DNA from: Acetobacteraceae bacterium H6797
GTDB taxonomy: Bacteria > Pseudomonadota > Alphaproteobacteria > Acetobacterales > Acetobacteraceae
Assembly (NCBI GenBank): GCA_015223225.1
Contig: JADFCQ010000006.1
Span: 186,001 to 250,000, forward strand
Length of the DNA: 64,000 nucleotides
Direction: 5' to 3'
Below the pieces are notes generated by a model. It did not search any database. It was not told the origin of the DNA and saw only the letters and a list, made by a program, of their open reading frames with translations. Position numbers and translations under genes: made by a program. Of the stretch, positions 38,382 to 47,395 are shown one piece after another (position 1 is the first letter of the stretch; each line of letters opens with the position of its first letter).

Positions 38382-39581
38382 GTGACCCATATCGCCACAC
38401 GCATGAGCCGCTTCGCCCCCTCGGGCACCATGGGGATGATTTCCCTCGCCAACCGCCTGAAGGCCGAAGGGAAGGAAATCTTCAGCCTGGTCGGCGGCGA
38501 GCCCTCCTTCAACACGGCCGAGGATGTGAAGGCCGCCGGCATCAAGGCCATCGAGGAGGATTTCCTCCGCTATACGCCGGGCGAGGGCATTCCCGAACTG
38601 CGCAAGGCCATCGCCGCGAAGTTCAAGGAGAGCGGGCTCGACTACAAGCCGAGCGACATCATGATCGCGCCCGGCACCAAGCCCCTGCTGGTCGCCGCGA
38701 TGATGGCCCTGGCCGATCTGGGCGACGAGGTGATCATCCCCGTGCCCTATTGGGTTTCCTACCCGGAAATGGCGCGGATCGCGGGCTGCGAGCCGGTTTT
38801 CGTCGATTGCGACCCCAAGACCGGCTTCCGCCTCTCGCCCGAGGCGCTGGAAGCGGTCATCACGCCGCGCACCAAGGTGCTGCTGCTGAACTCGCCCAAT
38901 AACCCGACGGGCGCCATTTACAGCGAGGACGATCTCCGTGCCCTGATCACCGTGCTGAAGAAGCACCCGCAGATCTGGGTGCTGACGGATGAGATCTACG
39001 AGCACATCGTCTATGACGGCCGCCGCCTCGTCTCCATCGCGGCGCTCGACCCCGAGATCGCCGAGCGCACCGTCACCTGCAACGGCCTCTCCAAGGGCTA
39101 TGCCATGGCCGGCTGGCGCATGGGTTTCGCGGGCGGGCCGTCCAATGCGATGAAGGCCATCGGGGATCTCATCGGCCATCTCACCGGCGCCTCCAACTCC
39201 ATTTCCCAGCGTGCCGCGCTCGAGGCGCTGACGGGCGATCAGAGCTATATCGCCGAGCAGGTCGCCAGCTATTGCGAGCGGCGCGACATGGTGGCCGCCG
39301 CCATCAACCAGATGCCGGGCCTGAGCTGCCCTGTGCCGGAAGGCGCCTTCTACCTCTATGTCGACTGCTCCGGCACCATCGGCAAGAAGCTCCCGAATGG
39401 CGCGGTCATCCAGAGCGACACCGATTTCATCATGGGCGCCATCGAGCATGCGGGCGTCGTCATGGTCCCCGGCAGCACCTTCGGCATGGGCCCTTATTTC
39501 CGCATGTCCTTCTCCATGGACAAGGCGCTGCTCGAGCGCGCCATGGAGAAGCTGCGCCGCTACTGCAACATGCTTTCCTGA
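38382..39581 (+). CDS. Class I/II PLP aminotransferase
   Basis: A 399-residue fold-type I aminotransferase of the AspC/AatA type: LRYTPGEGIPELR near the start, SPNNPTG with Asn174, Asp203 and Tyr206 in TDEIYEH, PLP Lys238 in NGLSKGYAMAGWR. It starts with GTG 18 bp after aapM and ends 2 bp before the reductase gene, so it is in the transport operon. It likely removes the amino group of imported amino acids; substrate unknown. Confidence 0.92.
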   Translation: MTHIATRMSRFAPSGTMGMISLANRLKAEGKEIFSLVGGEPSFNTAEDVKAAGIKAIEEDFLRYTPGEGIPELRKAIAAKFKESGLDYKPSDIMIAPGTKPLLVAAMMALADLGDEVIIPVPYWVSYPEMARIAGCEPVFVDCDPKTGFRLSPEALEAVITPRTKVLLLNSPNNPTGAIYSEDDLRALITVLKKHPQIWVLTDEIYEHIVYDGRRLVSIAALDPEIAERTVTCNGLSKGYAMAGWRMGFAGGPSNAMKAIGDLIGHLTGASNSISQRAALEALTGDQSYIAEQVASYCERRDMVAAAINQMPGLSCPVPEGAFYLYVDCSGTIGKKLPNGAVIQSDTDFIMGAIEHAGVVMVPGSTFGMGPYFRMSFSMDKALLERAMEKLRRYCNMLS

Positions 39582-39583
39582 TC

Positions 39584-40540
39584 ATGCGCGTCGCGGTCAT
39601 CGGCGCCGGTTCCATCGGCGGGCATATGGCGGTGCGTCTCGCGCGGGCGGGGCTCGACGTCTCCGTCGTCGCGCGCGGCGCCCATGGCGAGGCCATGGCA
39701 CGCGAAGGGCTGGTGCTGGAGACGGGCGGGGAGACGATCCGCGCCCATCCCCGCGTCGCCACACCCGAGCGCGCGGCCGAGCTGGGCGTACAGGACGCGG
39801 TCGTGGTCGCGGTGAAGGCTCTGTCGCTCGACGGCATCGCGCCGCTGCTGCCGCCGCTGATGGGGAAGGGGAGCCTTGCCCTCTTCGCCGTCAACGGCCT
39901 GCCCTGGTGGTATATGGAGGAGCTTTGCGGCCCCGCCCATCTGCCGCCGCTCGCCATGGGCCTCGCCCTGCGCGGCCTTCTCGCGCCGGGCCAGGTGCTG
40001 GGCTGCGTGGCGAATTCGGCCAATCACAAGCAGGCGCCCGGCGTGATCCACAATAGCGACAGCCTCAACCGCTTCACCATCGGCCGTGCCGACGGGGCCG
40101 AGTGCCTGACCGGCCGCGCCCTGGCCGCCGCCCTCACGCAGGGCGGGGCCGAAGGCGTCTGGAGCGAGGATATCCGCTACGACGTCTGGCAGAAGCTGCT
40201 CACTAACGGCTGGAGCGCCCCGCTCGGCTGCCTGACGGGCCTGAGCACCAAGGCCGTCGCGGCCGATCCGGCCCTGCGGCGCATCATGGCCTCGCTGATC
40301 GGCGAGATACGGGGCCTGGCCGCCCGTTGCGGCGTTCCCCTGCCGGAGCAGCCCCTGCCGGACCCGGCGAAGCTGCCCGACCATCGCACCTCCATGCTGC
40401 AAGACCTTCAGGCCGGCATCCCGGTGGAATTCGACGCCGTGCTGGGGGCGCCGAATTACCTCGCCCACCTCATGGGCAGCGACAGATGCGCGATGAATAC
40501 GGTGCTGGACCTGCTTCGCTGGCGCCTCGCCGCCGCATAG
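39584..40540 (+). CDS. Ketopantoate reductase-family 2-oxoacid reductase
   Basis: A 318-residue ApbA/PanE-family enzyme: N-terminal NADPH site VIGAGSIGG, catalytic-region Lys in VWQKLLTN, and a C-terminal helical domain. PanE makes pantoate, but family members also reduce branched 2-oxoacids. Here it follows an aminotransferase and no panB/panC is near, so reduction of the oxoacid produced by that enzyme is a reasonable alternative. Confidence 0.88.
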   Translation: MRVAVIGAGSIGGHMAVRLARAGLDVSVVARGAHGEAMAREGLVLETGGETIRAHPRVATPERAAELGVQDAVVVAVKALSLDGIAPLLPPLMGKGSLALFAVNGLPWWYMEELCGPAHLPPLAMGLALRGLLAPGQVLGCVANSANHKQAPGVIHNSDSLNRFTIGRADGAECLTGRALAAALTQGGAEGVWSEDIRYDVWQKLLTNGWSAPLGCLTGLSTKAVAADPALRRIMASLIGEIRGLAARCGVPLPEQPLPDPAKLPDHRTSMLQDLQAGIPVEFDAVLGAPNYLAHLMGSDRCAMNTVLDLLRWRLAAA

Positions 40541-40543
40541 GCG

Positions 40544-41668
40544 TCAGAACGCGGCCTCCCCGCCGATCCAGACGCCCTGCGCCTCCAGCGCCTCGTCGAG
40601 CAGCAGCATATCCGCCCTGGCCCCGGGCCGCAGATGCCCATGCGTCGCCTGTACGCCCAGGGCCTGGGCGGGGCGGAGCGAGGCCATGCGCAGCGCCTCC
40701 TCCAGGCTCAGCCCCACCTGGCGGACCATTACCCGTACCGCGTCGATCAGCGCGATATCGGCGCCCGCCAGCGTGCCATCCGCCAAAGTGAGCCTGCCGC
40801 CCGCCCGCGTCACGATGCGGCCGTTGAGGGTGAAACTGTCGCCCGCCATGCCCACGCTCGGCATGGCGTCGCTCACCAGGAAAAGCCGCTCGCCCTTGGC
40901 CCGCTTCGCCAGCGCCAGCGAGGCCGGATGCACATGGAAGCCGTCGGCGATGATCCCGGCCCAGAGCCCCTCATCGGCCAGGGCCGCGCCGACCAGGCCG
41001 GGCTCCCGGCTGCCGAGCTGGCTCATGGCGTTGAAGAGATGCGTGACACAACGCGCCCCGGCCGCGATGAGCGCCTTTGCGCCCTCGATGCCGGTATCGC
41101 TATGGCCGATGGAGACCAGCACGCCCGCCTTGGCCAGCGCCGAGACCTGCACCGGCGTCGCCGCCTCGGGCGCGAGCGTGACCATCAGATGCGGCAGCGC
41201 CGCCCCCAGCATCGCCCGCAGATCGGCCTCTTCCATAGGCCGGATCAGCGCCGGGTCATGGGCGCCGCAGCGCCGAGAGTCGAGATGCGGCCCCTCCAGA
41301 TGCAGCCCGAGAAAGCCCCGCACCCCTTCCGCCGCCCGCCCGGCCGCGAGGGCCAGGGCAGTGCGTTCCGGCGTGTCGGTGATCAGCGTCGGCAGCAGGG
41401 CCGTGGTGCCGGAGCGGGCATGAGCCGCGCAGATGGCGGCGATCCCTTCGGCCGTCGGGGCCTCGTTCAGCAGCACGCCGCCGCCGCCATTCACCTGCAG
41501 ATCCACCAGCCCCGGCGCGAGCAGGCCCGAGACCTCGACGCGCTCCACGCCGGCCGGCACCAGCCCCTCGGGCACCATCCCCGTCACGCGCCGCCGCTCA
41601 ACGAGCAGGGCCTGGCCCTCATGGCGGGTGAAGCCATCGAAAATGGCGGCGCCGGTAAAAGCTTTCAT
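40544..41668 (-). CDS. nagA: N-acetylglucosamine-6-phosphate deacetylase
   Basis: A 374-residue amidohydrolase-superfamily enzyme that turns GlcNAc-6-P into GlcN-6-P. Motifs: LAPGLVDLQVNGGGG, metal Glu in GLHLEGPHLD, His in SIGHSDT and THLFNAM, catalytic Asp in LVSDAM, and the terminal GHLRPGARADMLLLD. No nagB, nagK or PTS genes adjoin it. It ends 3 bp from the convergent reductase gene. Confidence 0.94.
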   Translation of the reverse strand: MKAFTGAAIFDGFTRHEGQALLVERRRVTGMVPEGLVPAGVERVEVSGLLAPGLVDLQVNGGGGVLLNEAPTAEGIAAICAAHARSGTTALLPTLITDTPERTALALAAGRAAEGVRGFLGLHLEGPHLDSRRCGAHDPALIRPMEEADLRAMLGAALPHLMVTLAPEAATPVQVSALAKAGVLVSIGHSDTGIEGAKALIAAGARCVTHLFNAMSQLGSREPGLVGAALADEGLWAGIIADGFHVHPASLALAKRAKGERLFLVSDAMPSVGMAGDSFTLNGRIVTRAGGRLTLADGTLAGADIALIDAVRVMVRQVGLSLEEALRMASLRPAQALGVQATHGHLRPGARADMLLLDEALEAQGVWIGGEAAF

Positions 41669-41851
41669 CGCACTCTCGCGTCAGAAGGCGGCCCTGACCG
41701 GGGGCCTGCCGAAAATACGGGCATGGTTGGCGCAGTTCTGGGGCATCCGGCGCCGCGGCGTCCACCTTTCCTGTTTGCAACATAAGGTGGGCGGATGGCG
41801 CCTGCCGGCCCTGGCCCCCATTCTTCCCCGGCTTCGCTCTTGGAGAAGAAC

Positions 41852-42901
41852 ATGACGTCTCGCATCAGAACATTCTTCCTGGCCGGCCTGGCCTTCATCC
41901 TCGGCCCCGTCTCGCTTGCCGCGGCCCAGACCGCCGCTTCCACCGCTTCCGCCGGGCCGACGCTGAGCAACATCCGCTCCAAGGGCGTGCTCGACTGCAG
42001 CGCGAACCAGGGTTCCCCCGGCTTCGGCGTGCCGGATAGCCGCGGCACGCAGCAGGGGCTGGACCCGGATATCTGCCGCGCCATCGCCGCCGCCGTGCTG
42101 GGCGATGCGAGCAAGATCCGCTGGACGATCGTGACCAGCCAGGCCCGCATCGCCATGCTGCAGAGCGGGCAGATCGACCTCGTGGCGCGCACCTTCACCT
42201 GGACCCATTCGCGGGAGGTGAGCGCGGGCCTGCAATTCGGCCCGACCACCTTCTATGACGGCCAGGGCTTCATCGTCCGCAAGTCGCTGCATATCACGAG
42301 CGCGAAGCAGCTCGACGGCGCCACGATCTGCGTCACCGCCGGCTCCACCAACGAGCTGAACCTGGCGGACTGGGCGCGCACCAACGGGCTGAAGATCCAC
42401 CCCGTCGTCTTCGAGAGCAACGAGGACACCCGCCATGCCTATGTGAATGGCCGCTGCGATTCCTACTCGCTCGACGCCAGCCAGCTCGCGGGCTTCATGA
42501 CGACCCTGCCCAAGGGCGAGCACATGATCCTCCCCGATATCATCAGCAAGGAACCGCTGACGGTTGCGGTGCGCAAGGGCGACCAGCAATGGTTCGATAT
42601 CGTCCGCTGGGTGGTCTATGCGCTGATCCTGGCCGAGGAGGCGGGCGTCACCCAGGCCAATCTCGACCAGATGCTCGACAGCCCGAACCCCGATATCCGC
42701 CGCCTGCTGGGCGTAACGGGCGATTACGGGCCTGCGATGGGGCTCGATCGCCGCTGGGCCTATAACGCGATCAAGGCCGTGGGCAATTACGGCGAGATTT
42801 TCGAGCGCCACCTCGGCACCTCGACGCCGCTCGGACTGGAGCGTGGCCTCAACGCGCTCTGGAACAAGGGCGGACTGATGTACGCCCCGCCGATCCGCTA
42901 G
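41852..42901 (+). CDS. Orphan AapJ-type amino-acid binding protein
   Basis: A 349-residue periplasmic binding protein with signal peptide (cleavage near LAAAQT) and the AapJ pattern GVLDCSANQGSPGFGVPDSRG, ICVTAGSTNELNLADW, VGNYGEIFERHLG. It is a clear paralogue of the protein at 35124-36161. The ATG at 41852 follows TTGGAGAAGAAC. No permease or ATPase follows; it may deliver a different substrate to the AapQM pore. A bidirectional hairpin closes it. Confidence 0.9.
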   Translation: MTSRIRTFFLAGLAFILGPVSLAAAQTAASTASAGPTLSNIRSKGVLDCSANQGSPGFGVPDSRGTQQGLDPDICRAIAAAVLGDASKIRWTIVTSQARIAMLQSGQIDLVARTFTWTHSREVSAGLQFGPTTFYDGQGFIVRKSLHITSAKQLDGATICVTAGSTNELNLADWARTNGLKIHPVVFESNEDTRHAYVNGRCDSYSLDASQLAGFMTTLPKGEHMILPDIISKEPLTVAVRKGDQQWFDIVRWVVYALILAEEAGVTQANLDQMLDSPNPDIRRLLGVTGDYGPAMGLDRRWAYNAIKAVGNYGEIFERHLGTSTPLGLERGLNALWNKGGLMYAPPIR

Positions 42902-42908
42902 TGACGGC

Positions 42909-42938
42909 CCCGGTCGGCCCTTTAGCGGGCCGGCCGGG
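42909..42938. terminator. Bidirectional hairpin between convergent genes
   Basis: A 12-bp stem, CCCGGTCGGCCC / GGGCCGGCCGGG with one G-T wobble, and a 6-nt loop TTTAGC. Outer arms TGACGG (42902-42907) and CCGTCA (42945-42950) extend the dyad. It fills the 46-bp gap between the orphan binding protein and the LLM monooxygenase, which end towards each other. There is no T run. Confidence 0.62.
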
Positions 42939-42947
42939 CGGCTTCCG

Positions 42948-44276
42948 TCAGCCCCCGCGGGCAGGCCTGGCCAGGCCGAGATTCTCGCGCAGCGTGCTGC
43001 CCTCGTATTCCTCGCGGAACAGCCCGCGCCGCCGCAGTTCCGGCACCACGAGCCGGATGAAGCGCTCGAGCCCGGTCGGCACCACGGGGGCCGCGATCAT
43101 GAAGCCGTCGCAGGCCCTGGTCGCGAACCACTCCTCCATCGTATCGGCGATTTTCTTCGCGTCGCCCTTGAACATATTGCCGCCCATCTGCGGGAGGATG
43201 CGCTTATAGGTCTCCCGCACCGTCAGCTTCTCCTCATAGGCGAGGCGGAGAATGCCCTTGCCGATGCCGGTATGGCCTACATGCTCCTCCTCGAAGACGG
43301 GCATGGGCTCGTCGAGCGGATAATCCTTCATCTTGCGCCCGAGCATCTTGGAAAGATAATCGACGCCGACGGCGGGCGAGACGAGATCCTCCAATTGCTG
43401 GAAGAGCGCATCCGCTTCCTCCTCGGTCTCGCCGACGAAAATCGTGACGCCCGCGAGGATGCGCATCTCATCCTCGCTGCGGCTGAATTTCAGCATGCGG
43501 CCCTTGATATCGGCATAGAGCTTCTGCGCATTCGCCAGATTGCCCTCGATGGCGAAGACGCAATCGGCATGCTGAGCCGACAGATCCTTGCCCGCCTCGG
43601 ACTGGCCTGCGGAGAAGATGAGCGGATGCCCCTGCGGCGGCCGCGGCGCATTCAGCGGGCCGCGCACCTGGAAATGCTTGCCCTTGTGGTTCAGCGCGCG
43701 GACCTTCTCGGGCAGCAGGAAGGTGCCGCTCTCCTTGTCCTGCGGGAAGGCGTCGTCGTCCCAGCTATCCCAGAGGCCCTTGACTACTTCGGCGAATTCC
43801 CCGGCCCGCTCATAGCGCGTATCGCGCGCCACATGCTCGGCATGGCTGAAATTCAGCGCATCCTCCGGGTTGGAGGTGGTCACGAGATTCCACCCCGCGC
43901 GGCCGCCGCTCAGATGATCGAGCGAGGCGAAGCGGCGCGCGATATGGAAGGGCTCGTCATAAGTTGTGGTCGCCGTGGCGACGAGGCCGATATGCCGCGT
44001 CACCATCGAGAGCGCCGAGAGCAGCGTCACCGGCTCGAAGACGCCGGGACGGTCCGACGGGCTGGTCGCGCGGAACAGGTCCGGCTTGTCGAGCTGCCGG
44101 ACGCCATTGCCATCGGCGAGGAAGAGAAGATCGAACTTCCCCGCCTCGGCGATCTGCGCCAGCCGCACCGCATTCTGCAGATTGGCGGCCGGGCGCTCCC
44201 AGGCATCCGGGTGCCGCCACTCCCCCACATGGCTGCCCGCCGCATTGGCATTGGCCGCCAGAACCATTTTTCTCAT
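42948..44276 (-). CDS. LLM-class flavin-dependent monooxygenase (NtaA/SnaA/DszA type)
   Basis: A 442-residue bacterial-luciferase-like enzyme: FDLLFLADG near the N-terminus, GLVATATTTYDEPFHIARRFASLDHLSGGRAGWNLVTT, then GHPLIFSAGQSEAGK. The family uses reduced flavin from a partner reductase to oxidise sulphur or nitrogen compounds. It lies 4 bp after a peptide-type binding protein gene and downstream of a GntR regulator. The set looks like uptake plus oxidation of one organic substrate (inference). No flavin reductase gene is close. Confidence 0.92.
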   Translation of the reverse strand: MRKMVLAANANAAGSHVGEWRHPDAWERPAANLQNAVRLAQIAEAGKFDLLFLADGNGVRQLDKPDLFRATSPSDRPGVFEPVTLLSALSMVTRHIGLVATATTTYDEPFHIARRFASLDHLSGGRAGWNLVTTSNPEDALNFSHAEHVARDTRYERAGEFAEVVKGLWDSWDDDAFPQDKESGTFLLPEKVRALNHKGKHFQVRGPLNAPRPPQGHPLIFSAGQSEAGKDLSAQHADCVFAIEGNLANAQKLYADIKGRMLKFSRSEDEMRILAGVTIFVGETEEEADALFQQLEDLVSPAVGVDYLSKMLGRKMKDYPLDEPMPVFEEEHVGHTGIGKGILRLAYEEKLTVRETYKRILPQMGGNMFKGDAKKIADTMEEWFATRACDGFMIAAPVVPTGLERFIRLVVPELRRRGLFREEYEGSTLRENLGLARPARGG

Positions 44277-44280
44277 GAGA

Positions 44281-45876
44281 TCAGGCCCGCTTGACGTTCC
44301 AGAAGACCGGGAAGCCCTGAACGATCCCCGTCAGGTCCTTCCGGTAGGCGATGGGCGCGAAGAATTGGCCGAGCGGCACATAGGGCACGTCCTTGAAGGC
44401 CTGTTCCTGCACCGCGCGCGCCACCTGCTGCTGCGCCGCGAGGTCGGGCGCATCGAGCCAGGATTGCCGCAGCCGCTCCAGTTCCGGCAGGTTGGGCCAG
44501 CCCGTCCAGGCATCGCTGCCCGTGCCCTGGAGCGACTGATGCACCGCCGGGTTGATGACCGAAAGCCCGCTCCAGATGCCGAAATAGACGCTCCAGCCGC
44601 CCTGGTCGGGCGGCTCCTTCTTCACCACCCGCGCGCTGACGGTGCCCCAATCGGCCACCTGGTAATCGACGTTGAAGCCGATGCGCGTGAGAAGATCGGC
44701 CGCCACATCGCTCGCCGCCTTGACGGAAGCGCGATCGGCCGGCCCCAGCACCACCACGCGCTCGCCCTTATAACCGGCCGCGAGCAGCTCGCGCTTCGCC
44801 TTCTCGAGATCGGGCGTATCGCTCATATTGCCGAGCCCGACATCGGAGGCGAAAGGCGTGCCCGGCGGGAAGAAGCCGACATTGGTGCGATAGAGCGCGG
44901 GATCGGTGCCCGCCATGGCATGCATGAATTCGAGCTGGCTCGTCGCGCGCAGCACGATGCGGCGGATCTCGGGATTGTCGAAGGGCGCGTTGAGGAAGTT
45001 GAAGCGCATGATGGGCAGGCCGCCCGAGGTGTCGTTGATGCTGACGGCGACGTTGCGGTGCCGCGTCAGCAGGGACAGATAATCCGGCGTCGGCGTCTCC
45101 CACCAATCCACCTCGCCATTCTGAAGCGCCCCGGCGGCGGTCGCGGCATCGGTGATGATCAGCCATTCGACACGGTCGAAATGGGCCAGTTTCCGCCCCG
45201 CGGTCCAGCCCAGTTCGCCGCCCTCGCGCGGCTTATAGCCGTCATACTTGGCGAAGACGACGCGCGCGCCGACGACGCTCTCGTTGCGCAACAGCTTATA
45301 GGGCCCGCTGCCGATCACCTCCGGCACCTGCTGATGCGGGGGCGTCTTCGCCAGCCGCTCGGGCATGATGGCGACCATATTGGCCGTGGATTTGGCCAGG
45401 CCGAAGGGAAGCAGCGGGAAGGGCTTCTTCATACGGAACAGGATGGTCTTGTCGTCCGGCGCCGAAAGCTCGTCGGTCGCGCCCATCAGCAGCTTGCCGA
45501 AACTGTCGCGCGCGCCCCAGCGCTGGATGCTCGCCACGCAATCCTTCGCCAGAACCGGCGTGCCGTCATGGAAGACGAGGCCCGGGCGCAGCGTGATGGT
45601 CCAGCGCTTCTGTTCGGCATCGGCCGTGAAGCCCTCGGCCATCTGCGGCTGGGGCAGCAGGTTCTTATCGAGGCCGAAGAGCGTGTCATAGACCAGATAG
45701 GCGTAGTTGCGCGTCACCTGCGTCGAGGAAAAGACGGGATCGAAGCTCGTGATATCCGTCTGGGGAATGAAGCGCAGCACCCGCTGCGTCTGCGCTGCCA
45801 CGATGGAAGGCGCGCCAAGGGCAGCCCCACCCGCCAAGGCGCCCGCCATGGCCAGGGCCCGTCTACGTCCGATCAT
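44281..45876 (-). CDS. Peptide/opine-type ABC binding protein (SBP_bac_5)
   Basis: A 531-residue periplasmic binding protein with an Arg-rich Tat-like leader (MIGRRRALAMAGALAGGAA), then ITSFDPVFSSTQVTRN, WTITLRPGLVFHDGTPV and the long two-lobe SBP_bac_5 fold. The matching DppBCDF permease and ATPase genes are not in the window. AGGGAA before the ATG gives a ribosome site. It is co-directional with the GntR gene 100 bp upstream and the LLM gene 4 bp downstream. Confidence 0.93.
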   Translation of the reverse strand: MIGRRRALAMAGALAGGAALGAPSIVAAQTQRVLRFIPQTDITSFDPVFSSTQVTRNYAYLVYDTLFGLDKNLLPQPQMAEGFTADAEQKRWTITLRPGLVFHDGTPVLAKDCVASIQRWGARDSFGKLLMGATDELSAPDDKTILFRMKKPFPLLPFGLAKSTANMVAIMPERLAKTPPHQQVPEVIGSGPYKLLRNESVVGARVVFAKYDGYKPREGGELGWTAGRKLAHFDRVEWLIITDAATAAGALQNGEVDWWETPTPDYLSLLTRHRNVAVSINDTSGGLPIMRFNFLNAPFDNPEIRRIVLRATSQLEFMHAMAGTDPALYRTNVGFFPPGTPFASDVGLGNMSDTPDLEKAKRELLAAGYKGERVVVLGPADRASVKAASDVAADLLTRIGFNVDYQVADWGTVSARVVKKEPPDQGGWSVYFGIWSGLSVINPAVHQSLQGTGSDAWTGWPNLPELERLRQSWLDAPDLAAQQQVARAVQEQAFKDVPYVPLGQFFAPIAYRKDLTGIVQGFPVFWNVKRA

Positions 45877-45953
45877 GCCGTCAATTCCCTGCTCGCTATG
45901 CGCCGTGCATGGGGTTTTCCCCCGTTGGGAAGCGAGACTAGAGATCGGCTGAC

Positions 45954-45980
45954 ATTGGTCAATAAATTTTCGAAATTTTA
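45954..45980. promoter_or_regulatory. AT-rich dyads between gntR and the binding-protein gene
   Basis: ATTG-GT-CAAT (45954-45963) and a TTTCGAAA-centred near-palindrome (core 45968-45975) lie 80-120 bp upstream of the binding-protein ATG; the second touches the gntR stop codon. The TTTCGAAA core also occurs just upstream of gntR itself, so this is a candidate operator for that GntR regulator. Confidence 0.5.
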
Positions 45981-46652
45981 TGCCTTCAGCACCGTCATCA
46001 GCGCCGCCGCCCCATGCCTTACGTGCCGCCGCAGGATCAGCACGGCCATATCGATATCCCGCGCCAGGATGGCCTCCGTGAGCCGCGCGTGATCGAGCTT
46101 CAGCACGGCCTCATCCAGCGGCGGCGGGCGGAGGAGGTTGCGATAGCGGCTCCAGTGGTCCCAGAGCAACCGGTGGAACATGTTCTGCAGAAAGTGCCGG
46201 CTGCCCGAGAGGGTCTCGTAGTGGAAATCCTGATGCGCGCGGCGCCAGATGAGATTCAGCTCCCCAGTCTCCGGCGAGGTATACATCGGCAGGCCATCGA
46301 GCAGGGCGTGAGCCCTGGCAACGCGTTCAAGCCAGGCCGCGTCGCCATCCCGGATCGAATCCTCGAGCATCAGCGTCTCAAGCCGCTCCCGCGCACTCAG
46401 CACCTGCTCGAAATGGGCGAGATTAAGTTCCGCGACGCGGAAGCCGCGCTGGTCATGCGCCTCGATGAGCAACGTCGAGGATAGCCGGTAGAGCGCCTCG
46501 CGCAGCGGCGTCATGCCCACCTCGTAGCGCGCCCGCAGCTTGTCCAGCGCCAGTTTCGAGCCCGGCGGCAAGGCACCGGAGATCACATCCTCCCGCAGCC
46601 GCGCATAGATGCGGGAGGAAAGGGTGGAAGCCTCTTCGCGATCGTCGGACAA
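45978..46652 (-). CDS. GntR/FCD-family regulator
   Basis: A 224-residue regulator: N-terminal winged HTH (YARLREDVISGALPPGSKL, MTPLREALYRLSS) and a C-terminal FCD ligand domain (VLSARERLETLMLEDSI, FHYETLSGSRH, HLRRH-like ending ILRRHVRHG). I chose the TTG at 46652 because GGAG lies six bases before it; an earlier TTG at 46664 has no ribosome site. It probably controls the downstream binding-protein/LLM genes through the shared TTTCGAAA dyads. Confidence 0.88.
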   Translation of the reverse strand: MSDDREEASTLSSRIYARLREDVISGALPPGSKLALDKLRARYEVGMTPLREALYRLSSTLLIEAHDQRGFRVAELNLAHFEQVLSARERLETLMLEDSIRDGDAAWLERVARAHALLDGLPMYTSPETGELNLIWRRAHQDFHYETLSGSRHFLQNMFHRLLWDHWSRYRNLLRPPPLDEAVLKLDHARLTEAILARDIDMAVLILRRHVRHGAAALMTVLKA

Positions 46653-46664
46653 GTCTGGCTCCAA

Positions 46665-46674
46665 ATTTCGAAAT
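46665..46674. promoter_or_regulatory. ATTTCGAAAT palindrome upstream of gntR
   Basis: A perfect 10-bp palindrome 12 bp before the chosen gntR start. It nearly matches the TTTTCGAAAT sequence downstream of the gene (45967-45976), suggesting an autoregulated operator. Confidence 0.5.
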
Positions 46675-46705
46675 CATGGCCAGCTAGCACCCGCCAGCGC
46701 CGCCG

Positions 46706-47395
46706 TCACTCGCCCATATAGGCCTGGATGAAAAGGATATGCGACCGCATCGCCTGCCGCGCGCGCTCCCTGTCCCGCCGCCGCAGCGCCTCGACCATCT
46801 CGTGATGCTGCTGCTGAAGCGTGGCGTGATGCAGCGGCGTATTGCCCCGCGCCTTCAGCTCCCCCCAATCCGCCCGCTCGCGCACCCGGGCGAGGGAGCG
46901 GCTCATGCCCAGCACTGCGGCGTTATGCGTGGCCTGGGCGAAGGCGTCATGCAGCGCCGCGTCCCAATGCTCGAAATCGGTGAGGCTTTCGGCCTCATCG
47001 GTGCCGCGCAGGCAGGTTTCCAGCCGGGCGATATCGGCGGGCGTCGCGCGCAGCACGGCGAGGGCGATCATCTCCGGCTCCAGGATCAGCCGGCATTCCA
47101 CCACGGCGGCGGGGCTCAGCGCCTCTTCCTCCAGCGCGGCGGGTGGGGCGGCGGCGCTGCGGAAGGTGCCGCGGCCGACATGCCGCTCGATCAGCCCGGC
47201 ATGTTCCAGCCCATCCAGCGCCCGGCGCAGCGTGTTGCGCGCCACGCCATAGGTCTCGCTCAGCGCGCGCTCGGTCGGCAGTTTCTCGCCCGGCTTCCAA
47301 TGGCCGGAAAGCAGCGCCTGTTCGAGCCGGGCCTGAAGCCGCGCGGCGGGGCCGGCATCTTCTGTCTTGACTGGATCAACCATAGAATGAACCAT
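46706..47395 (-). CDS. GntR/FCD-family regulator
   Basis: A 229-residue FadR/PdhR-type regulator: HTH with LPTERALSETYGVARNTLRR and IERHVGRGTFRS, then an FCD domain (ECRLILEPEMIALAVLRAT, FEHWDAALHDAFAQATHN, HHEMVEALRRRDRERARQ). An ATG four codons in (47383) is an equal start choice. Divergent from a fumarylacetoacetase-family gene across a 59-bp gap rich in AACCA/TTGGT half-sites, which it probably controls. Confidence 0.92.
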   Translation of the reverse strand: MVHSMVDPVKTEDAGPAARLQARLEQALLSGHWKPGEKLPTERALSETYGVARNTLRRALDGLEHAGLIERHVGRGTFRSAAAPPAALEEEALSPAAVVECRLILEPEMIALAVLRATPADIARLETCLRGTDEAESLTDFEHWDAALHDAFAQATHNAAVLGMSRSLARVRERADWGELKARGNTPLHHATLQQQHHEMVEALRRRDRERARQAMRSHILFIQAYMGE

